DNA from: Oscillospiraceae bacterium
GTDB lineage: Bacteria > Bacillota > Clostridia > Oscillospirales > Oscillospiraceae
Direction of reading: 5' to 3'
NCBI GenBank assembly: GCA_902778115.1
Contig: CACYWG010000003.1
Span: 105,246 to 169,245, forward strand
DNA: 64,000 nt
Shown: positions 18,831-27,672 of the stretch, in pieces
Numbering within the stretch: the first letter of the stretch is position 1
Layout: the number at the start of each line of letters is the position of its first letter
Position numbers and translations under genes: made by a program
Notes under the pieces: model-generated
Told to the model about the DNA's origin: nothing
What the model saw: only the letters and a program-made list of their open reading frames with translations
Databases searched by the model: none

Positions 18831-19526
18831 ATGCTGAAACGATGGGAAGAACTGCCGGACTATATGCGCGTTCCCGAAGTCCGGCCCTATTACGACATAT
18901 TAAAAGGAAGAAAACTGTCGCTGCTTGTCAAGCGGGTGTTTGATTTTGTGGCGGCAGTGATTTTGCTGCTGATTCTCGCCCTGCCGATGGCGGTCATCGC
19001 CGTCTGCGTCAAGGCGGACAGCGCCGGCCCCGTCTTTTACCGGCAGGAGCGCGTGACGACCTGCGGCAAGCACTTTCGCATCCACAAATTCCGCACGATG
19101 GTCAGCAATGCCGAGCGCATCGGCAGCACCGTGACCGTCAGCAACGACAGCCGGATCACGCGCGTCGGCAGCAAGCTGCGCCGCCTGCGCCTGGACGAGC
19201 TGCCCCAGGTCTTCGACGTGCTGGAGGGAAACATGTCCTTCGTGGGCACCCGGCCGGAGGCGGTCAAGTATGTGGAGCAGTACCGGCCGGAGTATTACGC
19301 CACGCTCCTGCTGCCCGCCGGCATCACCAGCGAGGCGAGCATCCGCTATAAGGACGAGGACCGCCTGCTCAACGCCGCCGACGACGTGGACCGCGTCTAT
19401 GTCGAGCAGGTGCTGCCGGAGAAAATGAAATGGAACCTGGAGAGCATCCGGCGCTTCCGTTTCCTGCGCGACATTCTGACCATGTTCCGTACGGTGGCCG
19501 CCGTACTGGGGAAGGATTACTCCTGA
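18831..19526 (+). CDS. Initiating sugar transferase (PglC-like, undecaprenyl phosphate)
   Basis: 231 residues. One hydrophobic segment (about 27-48) is followed by the catalytic region KFRTM and LRRLRLDELPQ (the Asp-Glu dyad), with FVGTRPE near 140. This is the minimal monotopic phosphoglycosyl-transferase core, without the extra helices of WbaP. It moves a sugar-1-phosphate from a UDP-sugar to undecaprenyl phosphate on the inner face of the membrane and so starts each repeat unit. AAGGA precedes the ATG. It follows the aminotransferase closely, which suggests that an amino-sugar is the first sugar. About 100 nt without a gene follow. Confidence 0.92.
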   Translation: MLKRWEELPDYMRVPEVRPYYDILKGRKLSLLVKRVFDFVAAVILLLILALPMAVIAVCVKADSAGPVFYRQERVTTCGKHFRIHKFRTMVSNAERIGSTVTVSNDSRITRVGSKLRRLRLDELPQVFDVLEGNMSFVGTRPEAVKYVEQYRPEYYATLLLPAGITSEASIRYKDEDRLLNAADDVDRVYVEQVLPEKMKWNLESIRRFRFLRDILTMFRTVAAVLGKDYS

Positions 19527-19630
19527 TGAGCTGCAAAACAGCGCCGCAGGATCAATGGACCGGGCGGTGATCTGCCGGCGAAGTCCACGCTTGGCGAGAA
19601 AAAGAATCAATAAGCATAGGAGTACAGCTT

Positions 19631-20632
19631 ATGGGTGAAAAGGTTCAAACCGTGACAGTCGGCGTTATCGCTTATAATGAGCACCGTTATCTGCCGGATC
19701 TGATCGTCGATCTGTTGAACCAGACCTATCCCAAAAACCTCACAGAGATCATTCTTGTCGACGGAAACTCCACCGACGACACCTGGAGCATCATGAAATC
19801 TTTCCAGGAAGAACATCTGGGAGAGTACAGAGGGATCCAGGTGCTCGGCAATCCGAAGAGGATCCAGCCCGCCGGATGGAATGTGGTCATCAGCAATTTC
19901 ACTTCCGACGTCCTGCTGCGCATCGATGCTCACGCAAGGCTCCCGGAAGACTTTATTGAAAAGAATATGATCTGCATCAACTCCGGGGAAGCTGTTTGCG
20001 GAGGACCGAGAGAAAACATCATAGACGAAGACACTCCCTGGAAGAAAATGCTTCTGACGGCGGAGCAGTCTATGTTTGGGTCCGGGTTTGCCTCCTACCG
20101 GCAGGAGACCGGCACGAAAAAGGAAGTAAAATCCTTATTCCACGGGGCGTATCGAAAAGACGTCCTCGACAGCGTGGGACTGTTCAATGAAAAGCTGATC
20201 CGCACGGAGGATAATGAGTTCCATTACAGGATCCGCAAAGCCGGTTACCGGATCTGCTATGATCCGTCCATTCATTCGTATTATCAAACCAGAAACAGCT
20301 TAAAAGGAATGTTGAAGCAGAAGTACTCCAACGGGCTGTGGATAGGAAAGACCTTATTCATTTGTCCCGGCTGTCTTTCTCTGTTTCATCTGGTCCCTTT
20401 TGCGTTCGTGATCGCGATCTTCATAACGACGGTCCTCGCGCTGTGCGGTATCACATGGCTGGCAAAGGCTTTGTGGATCGCCTACGGCGCAGCCAACATC
20501 GCCATGACGCTGATGTCCGTTGCCGATGCAAAAAAGCCGAGCCCGGCATTCCTGGCCTTGCCGGTCGTTTTCTTCCTGCTTCACGTCTGCTACGGGGTGG
20601 GTACGATCGTCGGAATTCTTCGCAGGGGATAA
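19631..20632 (+). CDS. Family 2 glycosyltransferase, ExoA-like, with C-terminal membrane segments
   Basis: 333 residues. The GT-A core starts VGVIAYNEHRYLPDLI, with ILVDGNSTDDT as the nucleotide-binding Asp stretch, a LRIDAHARLP segment in the DxD position and an RTEDNEFHYRIRKAG motif (acid catalyst region). Two to three hydrophobic segments near the C-terminus (about 237-330) anchor it. This resembles ExoA-type enzymes that add a sugar to a lipid-linked unit. AGGAG lies 8 nt before the ATG, and its end almost touches the next start. Donor and acceptor are unknown. The genes from here to 27392 are less GC-rich than the housekeeping operons. Confidence 0.88.
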   Translation: MGEKVQTVTVGVIAYNEHRYLPDLIVDLLNQTYPKNLTEIILVDGNSTDDTWSIMKSFQEEHLGEYRGIQVLGNPKRIQPAGWNVVISNFTSDVLLRIDAHARLPEDFIEKNMICINSGEAVCGGPRENIIDEDTPWKKMLLTAEQSMFGSGFASYRQETGTKKEVKSLFHGAYRKDVLDSVGLFNEKLIRTEDNEFHYRIRKAGYRICYDPSIHSYYQTRNSLKGMLKQKYSNGLWIGKTLFICPGCLSLFHLVPFAFVIAIFITTVLALCGITWLAKALWIAYGAANIAMTLMSVADAKKPSPAFLALPVVFFLLHVCYGVGTIVGILRRG

Positions 20633-20633
20633 C

Positions 20634-21599
20634 ATGGGAGATTTAGTATCAATTGTCGTTCCGGTATATAAGACCGAGCGGTATCTTCGCCGCTGCGTCG
20701 ACAGTATCCGGAGGCAGGATCATCCGGAACTGGAGATCATTCTCGTGGACGACGGGTCTCCGGACAACAGCGGAGCATTATGCGAAGAGCTGTCCCGGGA
20801 AGACGGCAGGATCCGGGTCATTCACAAAACGAACGGCGGTCTCTCCAGCGCAAGGAACGCCGGCATCGAAGCGGCGCGCGGAGACTATATCTGCTTTGTC
20901 GATTCGGACGATTATGTTGAAACGGACTATGTTTCCACCTTGTTCCGCCTGATATGCGAACATGATGCAGATCTTGCAAAGATCAACTATATCGAGATAA
21001 GCTCAGACGACTATTCCGAGAAGCCGGCGAAGGTTCCGGAGAGGATATACCTGGGCAGGGACGTTGAGAAAGCTTATCTTGAATTGAGAGTGGACAGCGC
21101 CTGTGTGTTTATGTACAGGAAGTCGCTGATCGGTTCCACCCGGTTCCCGGAGGGCAAGACCAGCGAAGATATCCCCTTTAATTTTGCGCTGTTCCAGAGG
21201 GCCGGACGTTTTGTTTATCTGCCGCAGAACAAATACTATTACTGGCATAACCCGGACTCGATCAGCAACGGACCGCTGAACAAAAACTACTTTAACTATT
21301 TATATTTCAGAAGAGACATCTACGAGCATTATCTCGAAGGCACGGACGACGAACTCATCAGATTGTCCGAAGTGCTTTACGCTCGGGCAGCAATGGGTAT
21401 GATGGCAAGGATGGCATTGTACGGGATCGCTGCAGACGTAAAGGAAGACGAAGCGAAAAAGCTGTTGTCGGCCGAGTTTGCCGGGCACGCCAGGGTGTTC
21501 TACCGGGATAAAGGGACGGCCGTCAGCAGAAAGATACTGGCCATCCTGGTATTTCACTTTTATCCCGCCGCCAAATGGATCGGAAGGTTTTTGAAATGA
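20634..21599 (+). CDS. Family 2 glycosyltransferase
   Basis: About 321 residues, starting MGDLVSIVVPVYKTERYL. The GT-A motifs are ILVDDGSPDNSG and the catalytic FVDSDDYVE (DxD). No membrane segment is present, so it acts in the cytoplasm at the membrane face. The ATG at 20634 follows the stop of the previous gene by one base, with GGGG about 8 nt before it; the frame is open further upstream, but that part overlaps the preceding gene. It probably adds one sugar to the lipid-linked repeat. Its last bases overlap the next gene as ATGA. Confidence 0.9.
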   Translation: MGDLVSIVVPVYKTERYLRRCVDSIRRQDHPELEIILVDDGSPDNSGALCEELSREDGRIRVIHKTNGGLSSARNAGIEAARGDYICFVDSDDYVETDYVSTLFRLICEHDADLAKINYIEISSDDYSEKPAKVPERIYLGRDVEKAYLELRVDSACVFMYRKSLIGSTRFPEGKTSEDIPFNFALFQRAGRFVYLPQNKYYYWHNPDSISNGPLNKNYFNYLYFRRDIYEHYLEGTDDELIRLSEVLYARAAMGMMARMALYGIAADVKEDEAKKLLSAEFAGHARVFYRDKGTAVSRKILAILVFHFYPAAKWIGRFLK

Positions 21600-22699
21600 G
21601 GATACTTGTCGACGGCATGCCGCGCACAAAGGGCGGAATCGGATCATTGATACTGAACATAGCGGAATACGCCCGGAACTATTGTAAAAACGACGATCTC
21701 ACCTTTGACTTTATCATAGCCGGAAGGTCCGGGTATCTGCCGTTTCTTGAAGAAAACGGATACCGGTATTATATGGCTCCTCCGGTCAGCGAAGTCAAAA
21801 AGTATCAGCAGTTCCTGCGCAGCCTGTTTGCGGGCAGCAAATACGATTTCCTCTGGTTTAACAATACAAGCAAAGTCAACCTCATGCTCCCGACCTATGC
21901 GAAGAAGCAGGGGGTAAAACTGATCACGCATCCGCACGGCGTCGACATGGAAGAAAAAGGAATGAAGCGGATCGTCTTCAAGGCGCTTGACCGGCTGAAC
22001 GAAGGGAAAATGTTTTCCCTGATCGACGTGCCTTTTGCGTGTTCGGAGGAGGCGGCAGACGTCTATTACCGGGGCAGCGCAAGCCTCAGGGAAAAAACCG
22101 TGATCATTCGCAACGGGATTAATACCGACGCCTTTTCCTTTGATCCGGTCAGGAGAAAAAAGGTCCGGGACGAGCTGGAGGTAAAAGACGGCGAAATCCT
22201 TCTGGGCGCCGTCGGCCGTCTGACTGCGGTAAAGAATTACCCGTTCCTGATCGAGCTCCTGCGCCGGCTGGACGAGAAGTATAAGATGATCATTCTCGGA
22301 GAAGGCGAGGATAAAACGCTCCTGGAGGAATTGATCCGGGAAAACGGGCTGTCGGACAGATGCTTCCTGCTCGGCTCGAAAGAAAACGTCCGGGATTATC
22401 TTTCCGCCATGGACGTATTCCTTATGCCTTCCTTACACGAGGGGATGCCATACTCGATCATTGAAGCGCAGTGCGCCGGGCTGCCCTGTGTGGTATCCGA
22501 TACCCTGTCGCCGAACATGAAGATCACCGATCTGGTTACGTTCGTATCCCTTGACGATCCGCAGGCGTGGATCACATCCATTGTCGAAGGAAGCAGGAGC
22601 GCCGACAGAAAACAGTATAAGGAAAAGGTCATCGCTTCAGGCTATGGAATAGAACAGACGTATTCCGCGTTTAAACGGGCAATCGGAGTTGAAGATTAA
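21596..22699 (+). CDS. Family 4 (GT-B) glycosyltransferase
   Basis: About 367 residues. The N-domain starts MRILVDGMPRTKGGIGSL, with a Gly-rich loop for the acceptor. The C-domain has LGAVGRLTAVKNYPFLI and the E-x7-E motif in HEGMPYSIIEAQCAG, typical of retaining GT4 enzymes. The start at 21596 forms an ATGA overlap with the previous stop, so the two are translationally coupled; an earlier in-frame start is less likely. It adds a further sugar to the repeat unit from a nucleotide donor on the cytoplasmic side. Confidence 0.9.
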   Translation: MRILVDGMPRTKGGIGSLILNIAEYARNYCKNDDLTFDFIIAGRSGYLPFLEENGYRYYMAPPVSEVKKYQQFLRSLFAGSKYDFLWFNNTSKVNLMLPTYAKKQGVKLITHPHGVDMEEKGMKRIVFKALDRLNEGKMFSLIDVPFACSEEAADVYYRGSASLREKTVIIRNGINTDAFSFDPVRRKKVRDELEVKDGEILLGAVGRLTAVKNYPFLIELLRRLDEKYKMIILGEGEDKTLLEELIRENGLSDRCFLLGSKENVRDYLSAMDVFLMPSLHEGMPYSIIEAQCAGLPCVVSDTLSPNMKITDLVTFVSLDDPQAWITSIVEGSRSADRKQYKEKVIASGYGIEQTYSAFKRAIGVED

Positions 22700-22700
22700 T

Positions 22701-24122
22701 ATGATCAGAATAAACGGCAAATCCGGTCTGTCTGGGTTGTTCCTCTTGTTGGCGGTATTATTGCAGTCAATCCTTATTCTTTTTAATCTCGCCGAGACCA
22801 CTGACAGTGTAAACTATATAATGTACATCAATAACTACATTATTGGTTTCCTGATCATCCTGACCCTGGTATTAAAGGGCGGAAGCAAGCACTTTTTGGC
22901 CATCGCTTTCTTCGCCTGTTATCTTGTTTTTCTTATGGGGCAGAAGCCCTTTGAGCCGGAATACGACGTCTATCTGACCTTTGTCAGATTAAAGCTGGAT
23001 ACGAACCAGTATTTTGTCTTTTCGTGCATTCTGTTTCTGGGACTTGCCGTAACCTATTATTCCTACTCGCTATCCAGTCAGAGGCGTTCCGGCAATGAGC
23101 AGGAAACGCTCGCCGACAAGGGGATCAACAACCAGGCAATCAAGCCGCTGTTGACCGTGATGCTGGCCGTTACCCTTCCCTGCGCGCTTTATATGCAGGC
23201 GAAGATCGTCATCGTCCGCAGCAGCATGGCCTATACCTCCGGTTACCTGATCAACGTGGATGTCCCTGCCGTTATCAAGGTCGGCTATTATATCTACTCT
23301 ACCGTTGTGCTTTTGTACCTGGCTCTGAAGCCGACAAAAAGGCAATTGCTGTTCGTCCTGGGTACGTACATTTTGATCGAAGGCGGTTTTCAGCTTTTTC
23401 AGGGGCGGCGGGCGCTCTTCGCATCTACCGTACTTTTTTGCATTTGGTATTTGTTCAAGTACCATAATATCGGTAAAATCAAAGGAAAATACATTGTCCG
23501 GGTCGGCGTCGTCATCGCCGGGCTGGTCATCCTGTTATTTATCGTGGAACAGGCAAGAGATGCCAAAAGCACAGCCCTGACGTTCAGGTTCCTCCGAAAG
23601 CTGCTGGTATCCACCGGCGGCTCAGACTCGGTCATTGCCAATACGATATACCGAAAAGATCAGTTCCCTGCCAGCGGCATCGCCTATCTTCTGGATCCTC
23701 TGATCAACAATCCCCTTGGAAATCTTCTTTTCGGCAGGACCAGTTCAGCCCAGGGACTGATGTACCTGCAGCAGCACAACTCGTTTTCGCATTGGATCTC
23801 GTACATGACGGAATCGTCTCTGTATTTGTCCGGTCATGGTATGGGTTCGAGCTATCTGGCTGAAGTGTATCTGGCCTTTGAAATGGCGGGGATCCCTCTG
23901 GTCTCCGTTCTGGTGGGATGGCTCCTTGACAAGCTGAACCGGATCAAGTTTAATGACGATCTTCTCCGGACAGGATTGGTGTTCTTTATCGTACGCCGCA
24001 TCTTTACCCTGCCGAGAGACGGCTTGTTCTCCTGGGCCAGCAGTTTGATTTACCTGATCTTCACCTATATCATCATTTATCCTTTCTATTATCGCTACTG
24101 CAGAAAAACGCCGGAAATATAA
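22701..24122 (+). CDS. Wzy-like O-antigen/polysaccharide polymerase
   Basis: About 473 residues with some eleven or twelve hydrophobic helices and a larger outer loop (about residues 300-385). No close motif is shared between Wzy proteins, so the call rests on topology, length and position between glycosyltransferases and Wzx. Wzy joins lipid-linked repeats into a polymer on the outer face. ATG at 22701 is favoured: GGAG lies about 12 nt before it, while a TTG at 22689 lies too close to that site and overlaps the previous gene. Confidence 0.78.
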   Translation: MIRINGKSGLSGLFLLLAVLLQSILILFNLAETTDSVNYIMYINNYIIGFLIILTLVLKGGSKHFLAIAFFACYLVFLMGQKPFEPEYDVYLTFVRLKLDTNQYFVFSCILFLGLAVTYYSYSLSSQRRSGNEQETLADKGINNQAIKPLLTVMLAVTLPCALYMQAKIVIVRSSMAYTSGYLINVDVPAVIKVGYYIYSTVVLLYLALKPTKRQLLFVLGTYILIEGGFQLFQGRRALFASTVLFCIWYLFKYHNIGKIKGKYIVRVGVVIAGLVILLFIVEQARDAKSTALTFRFLRKLLVSTGGSDSVIANTIYRKDQFPASGIAYLLDPLINNPLGNLLFGRTSSAQGLMYLQQHNSFSHWISYMTESSLYLSGHGMGSSYLAEVYLAFEMAGIPLVSVLVGWLLDKLNRIKFNDDLLRTGLVFFIVRRIFTLPRDGLFSWASSLIYLIFTYIIIYPFYYRYCRKTPEI

Positions 24123-24149
24123 GAAGAAGGAGGCAAGAGAAGAAAGCTT

Positions 24150-25571
24150 ATGAGTCGTGATTCGGAAAAATACAAAGCATTATTCAAGGATACCGTAATT
24201 TTCGCGCTTGGAAACATTGGCTCAAAGGTCATTATCTTCTTCCTTGTCCCCTTTTACACGTATTATCTTACGCCGGATGAGTACGGCGTTTCCGACCTGG
24301 TCTTCACGGTTTCTCAGCTGGCGATCCCGTTTTTCTCATTAGTCATTTTTGATGCGGTGATCCGCTTTGCGCTTTTGAGAAAAGAGCGGCCTCAGGACAC
24401 GCTCCTCGTGGGGATCATCATTTGGGTCATCGGCTCCGCGCTGGCTTTCCTGATGACGCCCCTGTTTGGGTTGTATAAGGCCATTGCCGAATGGAAATGG
24501 TTCGTGACCTCGTACATATCGGTCAGCATGCTGGTTTCCATTGAATTAAACTACTTGAAAGCGACCAACCGGAATCTTTTATACTCTATCATCTGCATCG
24601 CCCAGACCTTGTGCCTGGCTTGCCTGAACATTCTTCTGGTCGCGCATTTCCGTCTCGGCATCCGGGGCTATCTGATCTCCTCTGTCGGTGCGAGCCTCAT
24701 CGCTGCGATTCTTGCGCTGCTTTTCGGCGGCGTCATCAACGAGCTGAAAAAGGCCAGATACGAAAAAGAACTGGCCCGGCAGATGGTCGCTTATTCGACC
24801 CCGCTGATTCTGAACAACCTGTCCTGGTGGGTCATTCAGTCCTCGGACAAAATCATGCTTGAACTCATGATCGATAAAGCCGCTCTGGGCATCTATACGG
24901 TAGCGTCAAGAATCCCTTCCCTGATCACCGTTTTTGTGACGATCTTTCAGCAGGCCTGGGGGATTTCCTCCATCAGGGAAATGGACTCCAGCAATGACAA
25001 GAGGTTTTATACAAGCGTTTTTACTTTCTATTCATTCATCGCCTTTTTCGGCGGGATCGCGCTCTGTACGATCATCAAGCCGTTCATGGACATTTATGTT
25101 CAGTCCGATCTGTACGGAGACGTATGGAGGTATGTTCCCCTGCTCCTTGCCAGCGCCGTTTTTTCTGCTCTTGCGGCCTATAACGGCAGCATGTACGGTG
25201 CGCTGAAGAAATCGGTGAACAATATGTTATCCACGCTGACGGCTGCGATCGTCAATCTCATCGTCAATTACATCACCATTCTTCTCTTTGGTATCTGGGG
25301 TGCCATGATCGGTACCGTCACCGCGTATCTGGTTTTAGCCTTTATCCGGATCATTGATGTCAAGCGTTTCGTTGATATCGGGATCAACTGGAAAAAGCTG
25401 ATCGGAAATACGATCATCATCATGCTGCAGGTCATCATCACGTCTGTCGGAAGCGTGGGGCTTGGCATTTCGGCGTCGGTACTGCTGATGGGCGTATTTC
25501 TCATATTGAACAAAGAAGAACTTGTTATGGCAGTAAACTTTGCACTAAGAAGGGGTCAAAATCATGTATGA
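24150..25571 (+). CDS. Wzx-like flippase (MOP/RfbX family)
   Basis: 473 residues with about fourteen membrane helices. The N-terminus FALGNIGSKVIIFFLVPFY and the stretch LTPDEYGVSDL are typical of polysaccharide-synthesis MATE/RfbX flippases. It turns the lipid-linked repeat unit from the inner to the outer face of the membrane for Wzy. A ribosome site is present upstream at 24128-24133 but rather far from the ATG. The 3' end overlaps the next gene by 8 bp. Confidence 0.9.
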   Translation: MSRDSEKYKALFKDTVIFALGNIGSKVIIFFLVPFYTYYLTPDEYGVSDLVFTVSQLAIPFFSLVIFDAVIRFALLRKERPQDTLLVGIIIWVIGSALAFLMTPLFGLYKAIAEWKWFVTSYISVSMLVSIELNYLKATNRNLLYSIICIAQTLCLACLNILLVAHFRLGIRGYLISSVGASLIAAILALLFGGVINELKKARYEKELARQMVAYSTPLILNNLSWWVIQSSDKIMLELMIDKAALGIYTVASRIPSLITVFVTIFQQAWGISSIREMDSSNDKRFYTSVFTFYSFIAFFGGIALCTIIKPFMDIYVQSDLYGDVWRYVPLLLASAVFSALAAYNGSMYGALKKSVNNMLSTLTAAIVNLIVNYITILLFGIWGAMIGTVTAYLVLAFIRIIDVKRFVDIGINWKKLIGNTIIIMLQVIITSVGSVGLGISASVLLMGVFLILNKEELVMAVNFALRRGQNHV

Positions 25572-26430
25572 TTTAAAAGCACTGCAGGCGAAGGAAATAG
25601 AAATCCTGCAAGCGATTCATGACGCATGCGAAAAAATGGGGATCGAATACGTCATTATGCACGGCACGCTTCTCGGTGCCGTGAGGCATAAAGGTTTCAT
25701 TCCCTGGGACGATGATATCGATATCTGTATGGTCAGGGACAGCTACGATACCTTTATCCGGGAAGGGCACAAATATCTTCCGGAAAACCTGAAGATCCAG
25801 CACGTATCTCATGAGAAAGCGTGCCCCAACATTTTTGCAAAGGTTCGAGACTGCAACACGACCTTCCTGCATGCCGAGCATGTGGACCTGGGCATCAATC
25901 AGGGCGTCTTCATCGACATCTTCCCGATGGACCGGATCAAATCCTCCCGCTTCGGGATCACTTCCGAATATTACCGGAAGCGGTTTTTCAATGTGATCAA
26001 CGAATGCTTTGATCTCGCCTATGTCAAAACGATCCAACGTCCCATGAGCAAGGCGATCGGCTATTTTGTCCACTATGTGATCAACCGGGGCATCATGCGG
26101 GGTGTAGACCGCTCCAGGTTTATCCTTCGGGAAGAGGACCGGAGAAGAAGGCTGCACAACAGGGGCGACGACTGTACATTCATTTCGATTTACAAGAAGA
26201 TCACCGGTAAGTATTCCCTGTTCACCGAAAGAGCGCTCTATGATTTTGACGGGCACAAGTTTTACGGACCGAAGAATTACGACGAGGTTCTCTCCATTCT
26301 TTACGGCGATTATATGAAAGTCCCGCCTAAAGAGCAGCAGATCACGCACAAGCCTTTGTTTGTTGATCTGGAAAGAGGTTATTCAAAAGAAGAGATCGAT
26401 AAAATGATCGCAGAAGGAGTTATAAAATGA
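25564..26430 (+). CDS. LicD-family phosphotransferase
   Basis: 288 residues. The signature GTLLGAVRHKGFIPWDDDID (residues about 36-55), with its Asp-Asp-Asp metal site, identifies the LicD/FKTN nucleotidyltransferase-fold family. Known members transfer phosphocholine or other phospho-groups from a CDP-linked donor to sugars of teichoic acids or lipooligosaccharide. This protein is about 20 residues longer than pneumococcal LicD. It is overlapped by the preceding wzx (8 bp) and the following gene (ATGA), so it is coupled to both. A matching CDP-donor supply is encoded at 27673-28569 and 32336-34906. It could transfer phosphocholine, phosphoethanolamine or aminoethylphosphonate; sequence alone does not decide. 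Confidence 0.92.
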   Translation: MYDLKALQAKEIEILQAIHDACEKMGIEYVIMHGTLLGAVRHKGFIPWDDDIDICMVRDSYDTFIREGHKYLPENLKIQHVSHEKACPNIFAKVRDCNTTFLHAEHVDLGINQGVFIDIFPMDRIKSSRFGITSEYYRKRFFNVINECFDLAYVKTIQRPMSKAIGYFVHYVINRGIMRGVDRSRFILREEDRRRRLHNRGDDCTFISIYKKITGKYSLFTERALYDFDGHKFYGPKNYDEVLSILYGDYMKVPPKEQQITHKPLFVDLERGYSKEEIDKMIAEGVIK

Positions 26431-27392
26431 AAATCATCACTTTCCAAGACATTGCAGACCTTAAGATCCAGCCCTCCCTGTGCTTTGACTGGGCAGAAAC
26501 CATGATCAAAAATAAGAAAAAAGCACTTCTGCCCCCTAAAATCAGCCTGAAACCCTTTGACGGTGTGTTTTGCAACGTCATGCCCTGCATCATTCCGGGG
26601 GCAGCCGATGCCAACTGGGGCGGCGTAAAGGTGGTAACGCGTTATCCTAACCGTGTTCCAAGCCTTGAGAGCCGGATTCTGCTGATGGATGCAAATACCG
26701 GGGAATTTCTTGCGCTGATGGACGGCACCTGGATCACCACGATGAGAACCGGTTCTGTTGCCGCACATTCTATCATGCTTCTGGGAAAGAAAGACTTTTC
26801 AACCATTGGCATGATGGGTCTCGGCAATGTGGTGCGTTCTACGCTCGTCGTTCTGGCAGACAAGCTGCCGGACAGGGAACTGCACATCAAGCTGCTTAAA
26901 TACAAAGGCCAGGAAGAGGATCTGGCAAAGAGATTTGAGTGCTGCAAAAACCTTCATTTTACTTTTGTGGATACGCCGGAGGAGATGGTGAAGGGATCGG
27001 ACGTCGTGGTTTCCGGTGCAACATACCTTCCCAACGACGTATGTGCAGACGAATATTTCGACAAAGGCGTCCTCGTTGAGCCGATCCACACGCTTGGCTT
27101 TACAAACTGCGATCTGTTCTTTGACAAGGTGTTTGCGGACGATCTGGGGCATGTCCACCACTTCAAGAATTTCGATAAGTTCAGACAATTCGCCGAGGTC
27201 TGCGACGTCGTAAACGGAGACAATCCCGGCCGTGAAAATGACGAGGAGCGTATTCTCGCTTACAACATCGGTGTGTCCATTCATGATATCAACTTTGCTG
27301 CTTCCATCTATCAGATGATGGCAGAAAAGGGCATCCTCGAGCGCCTTCCTGACATTGACATGAAAGATCCTACCGAGAAATTCTGGGTCTGA
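26427..27392 (+). CDS. Ornithine cyclodeaminase / mu-crystallin family protein
   Basis: 321 residues. Family motifs are present: MRTGSVAAHSIMLL in the active-site region and MMGLGNVVRSTLVVLAD as the dinucleotide-binding Rossmann loop (GxGxxxR-like). Family members are NAD(P)-dependent and act on amino or imino acids: ornithine cyclodeaminase, alanine dehydrogenase, SbnB-type synthases and ketimine reductases. AAGGAG lies 7 nt before the ATG, which overlaps the LicD stop as ATGA. Such tight coupling suggests that it makes or modifies the group LicD handles, or an amino-acid decoration of the glycan. The true substrate is unknown. Its start VVTRYPNRVPSLESRILLMD is otherwise standard. Confidence 0.85.
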   Translation: MKIITFQDIADLKIQPSLCFDWAETMIKNKKKALLPPKISLKPFDGVFCNVMPCIIPGAADANWGGVKVVTRYPNRVPSLESRILLMDANTGEFLALMDGTWITTMRTGSVAAHSIMLLGKKDFSTIGMMGLGNVVRSTLVVLADKLPDRELHIKLLKYKGQEEDLAKRFECCKNLHFTFVDTPEEMVKGSDVVVSGATYLPNDVCADEYFDKGVLVEPIHTLGFTNCDLFFDKVFADDLGHVHHFKNFDKFRQFAEVCDVVNGDNPGRENDEERILAYNIGVSIHDINFAASIYQMMAEKGILERLPDIDMKDPTEKFWV

Positions 27393-27672
27393 GTACGGCA
27401 TCCATACGCTGGAGGATATTTACGCGCTGTATTGACCTTCGGCTCCGGTGATCAGCAAGCTGTTCACCGGGGGCGGCAACAATGATTATTTGGCAAAAAA
27501 GCCGAAAGGCTTTTTACCATCATATCATCATAATAGGCCCGTTAAAATGAACGCGGGCCTATTATTACCCAAAAAAGCTCAAAAAAACGGCTGTATTTGT
27601 TCGAGCCTGACAGCAGACATCCCGCGCCTGAACGAAAGGCACGCATGATTGAACAGAAAGAGGAGAAAACCA
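27393..27672 (+). terminator. Gene-free gap with two terminator-like hairpins
   Basis: This 280-nt gap ends the LicD part of the island. At 27496-27515 AAAAAGCC pairs with GGCTTTTT around GAAA and a run of T, a clear terminator. At 27532-27563 AATAGGCCCG pairs with CGGGCCTATT. An ATTATTA follows. I see no gene and no clear promoter box. The ribosome site AGAGGAG of the next gene is at the right end. Confidence 0.75.

Noticed and set aside
27393..27480. Remnant gene between the OCD gene and the terminator
   Set aside because: A short stretch can be read as YGIHTLEDIYALY, but it is too short and has no match that I can name.
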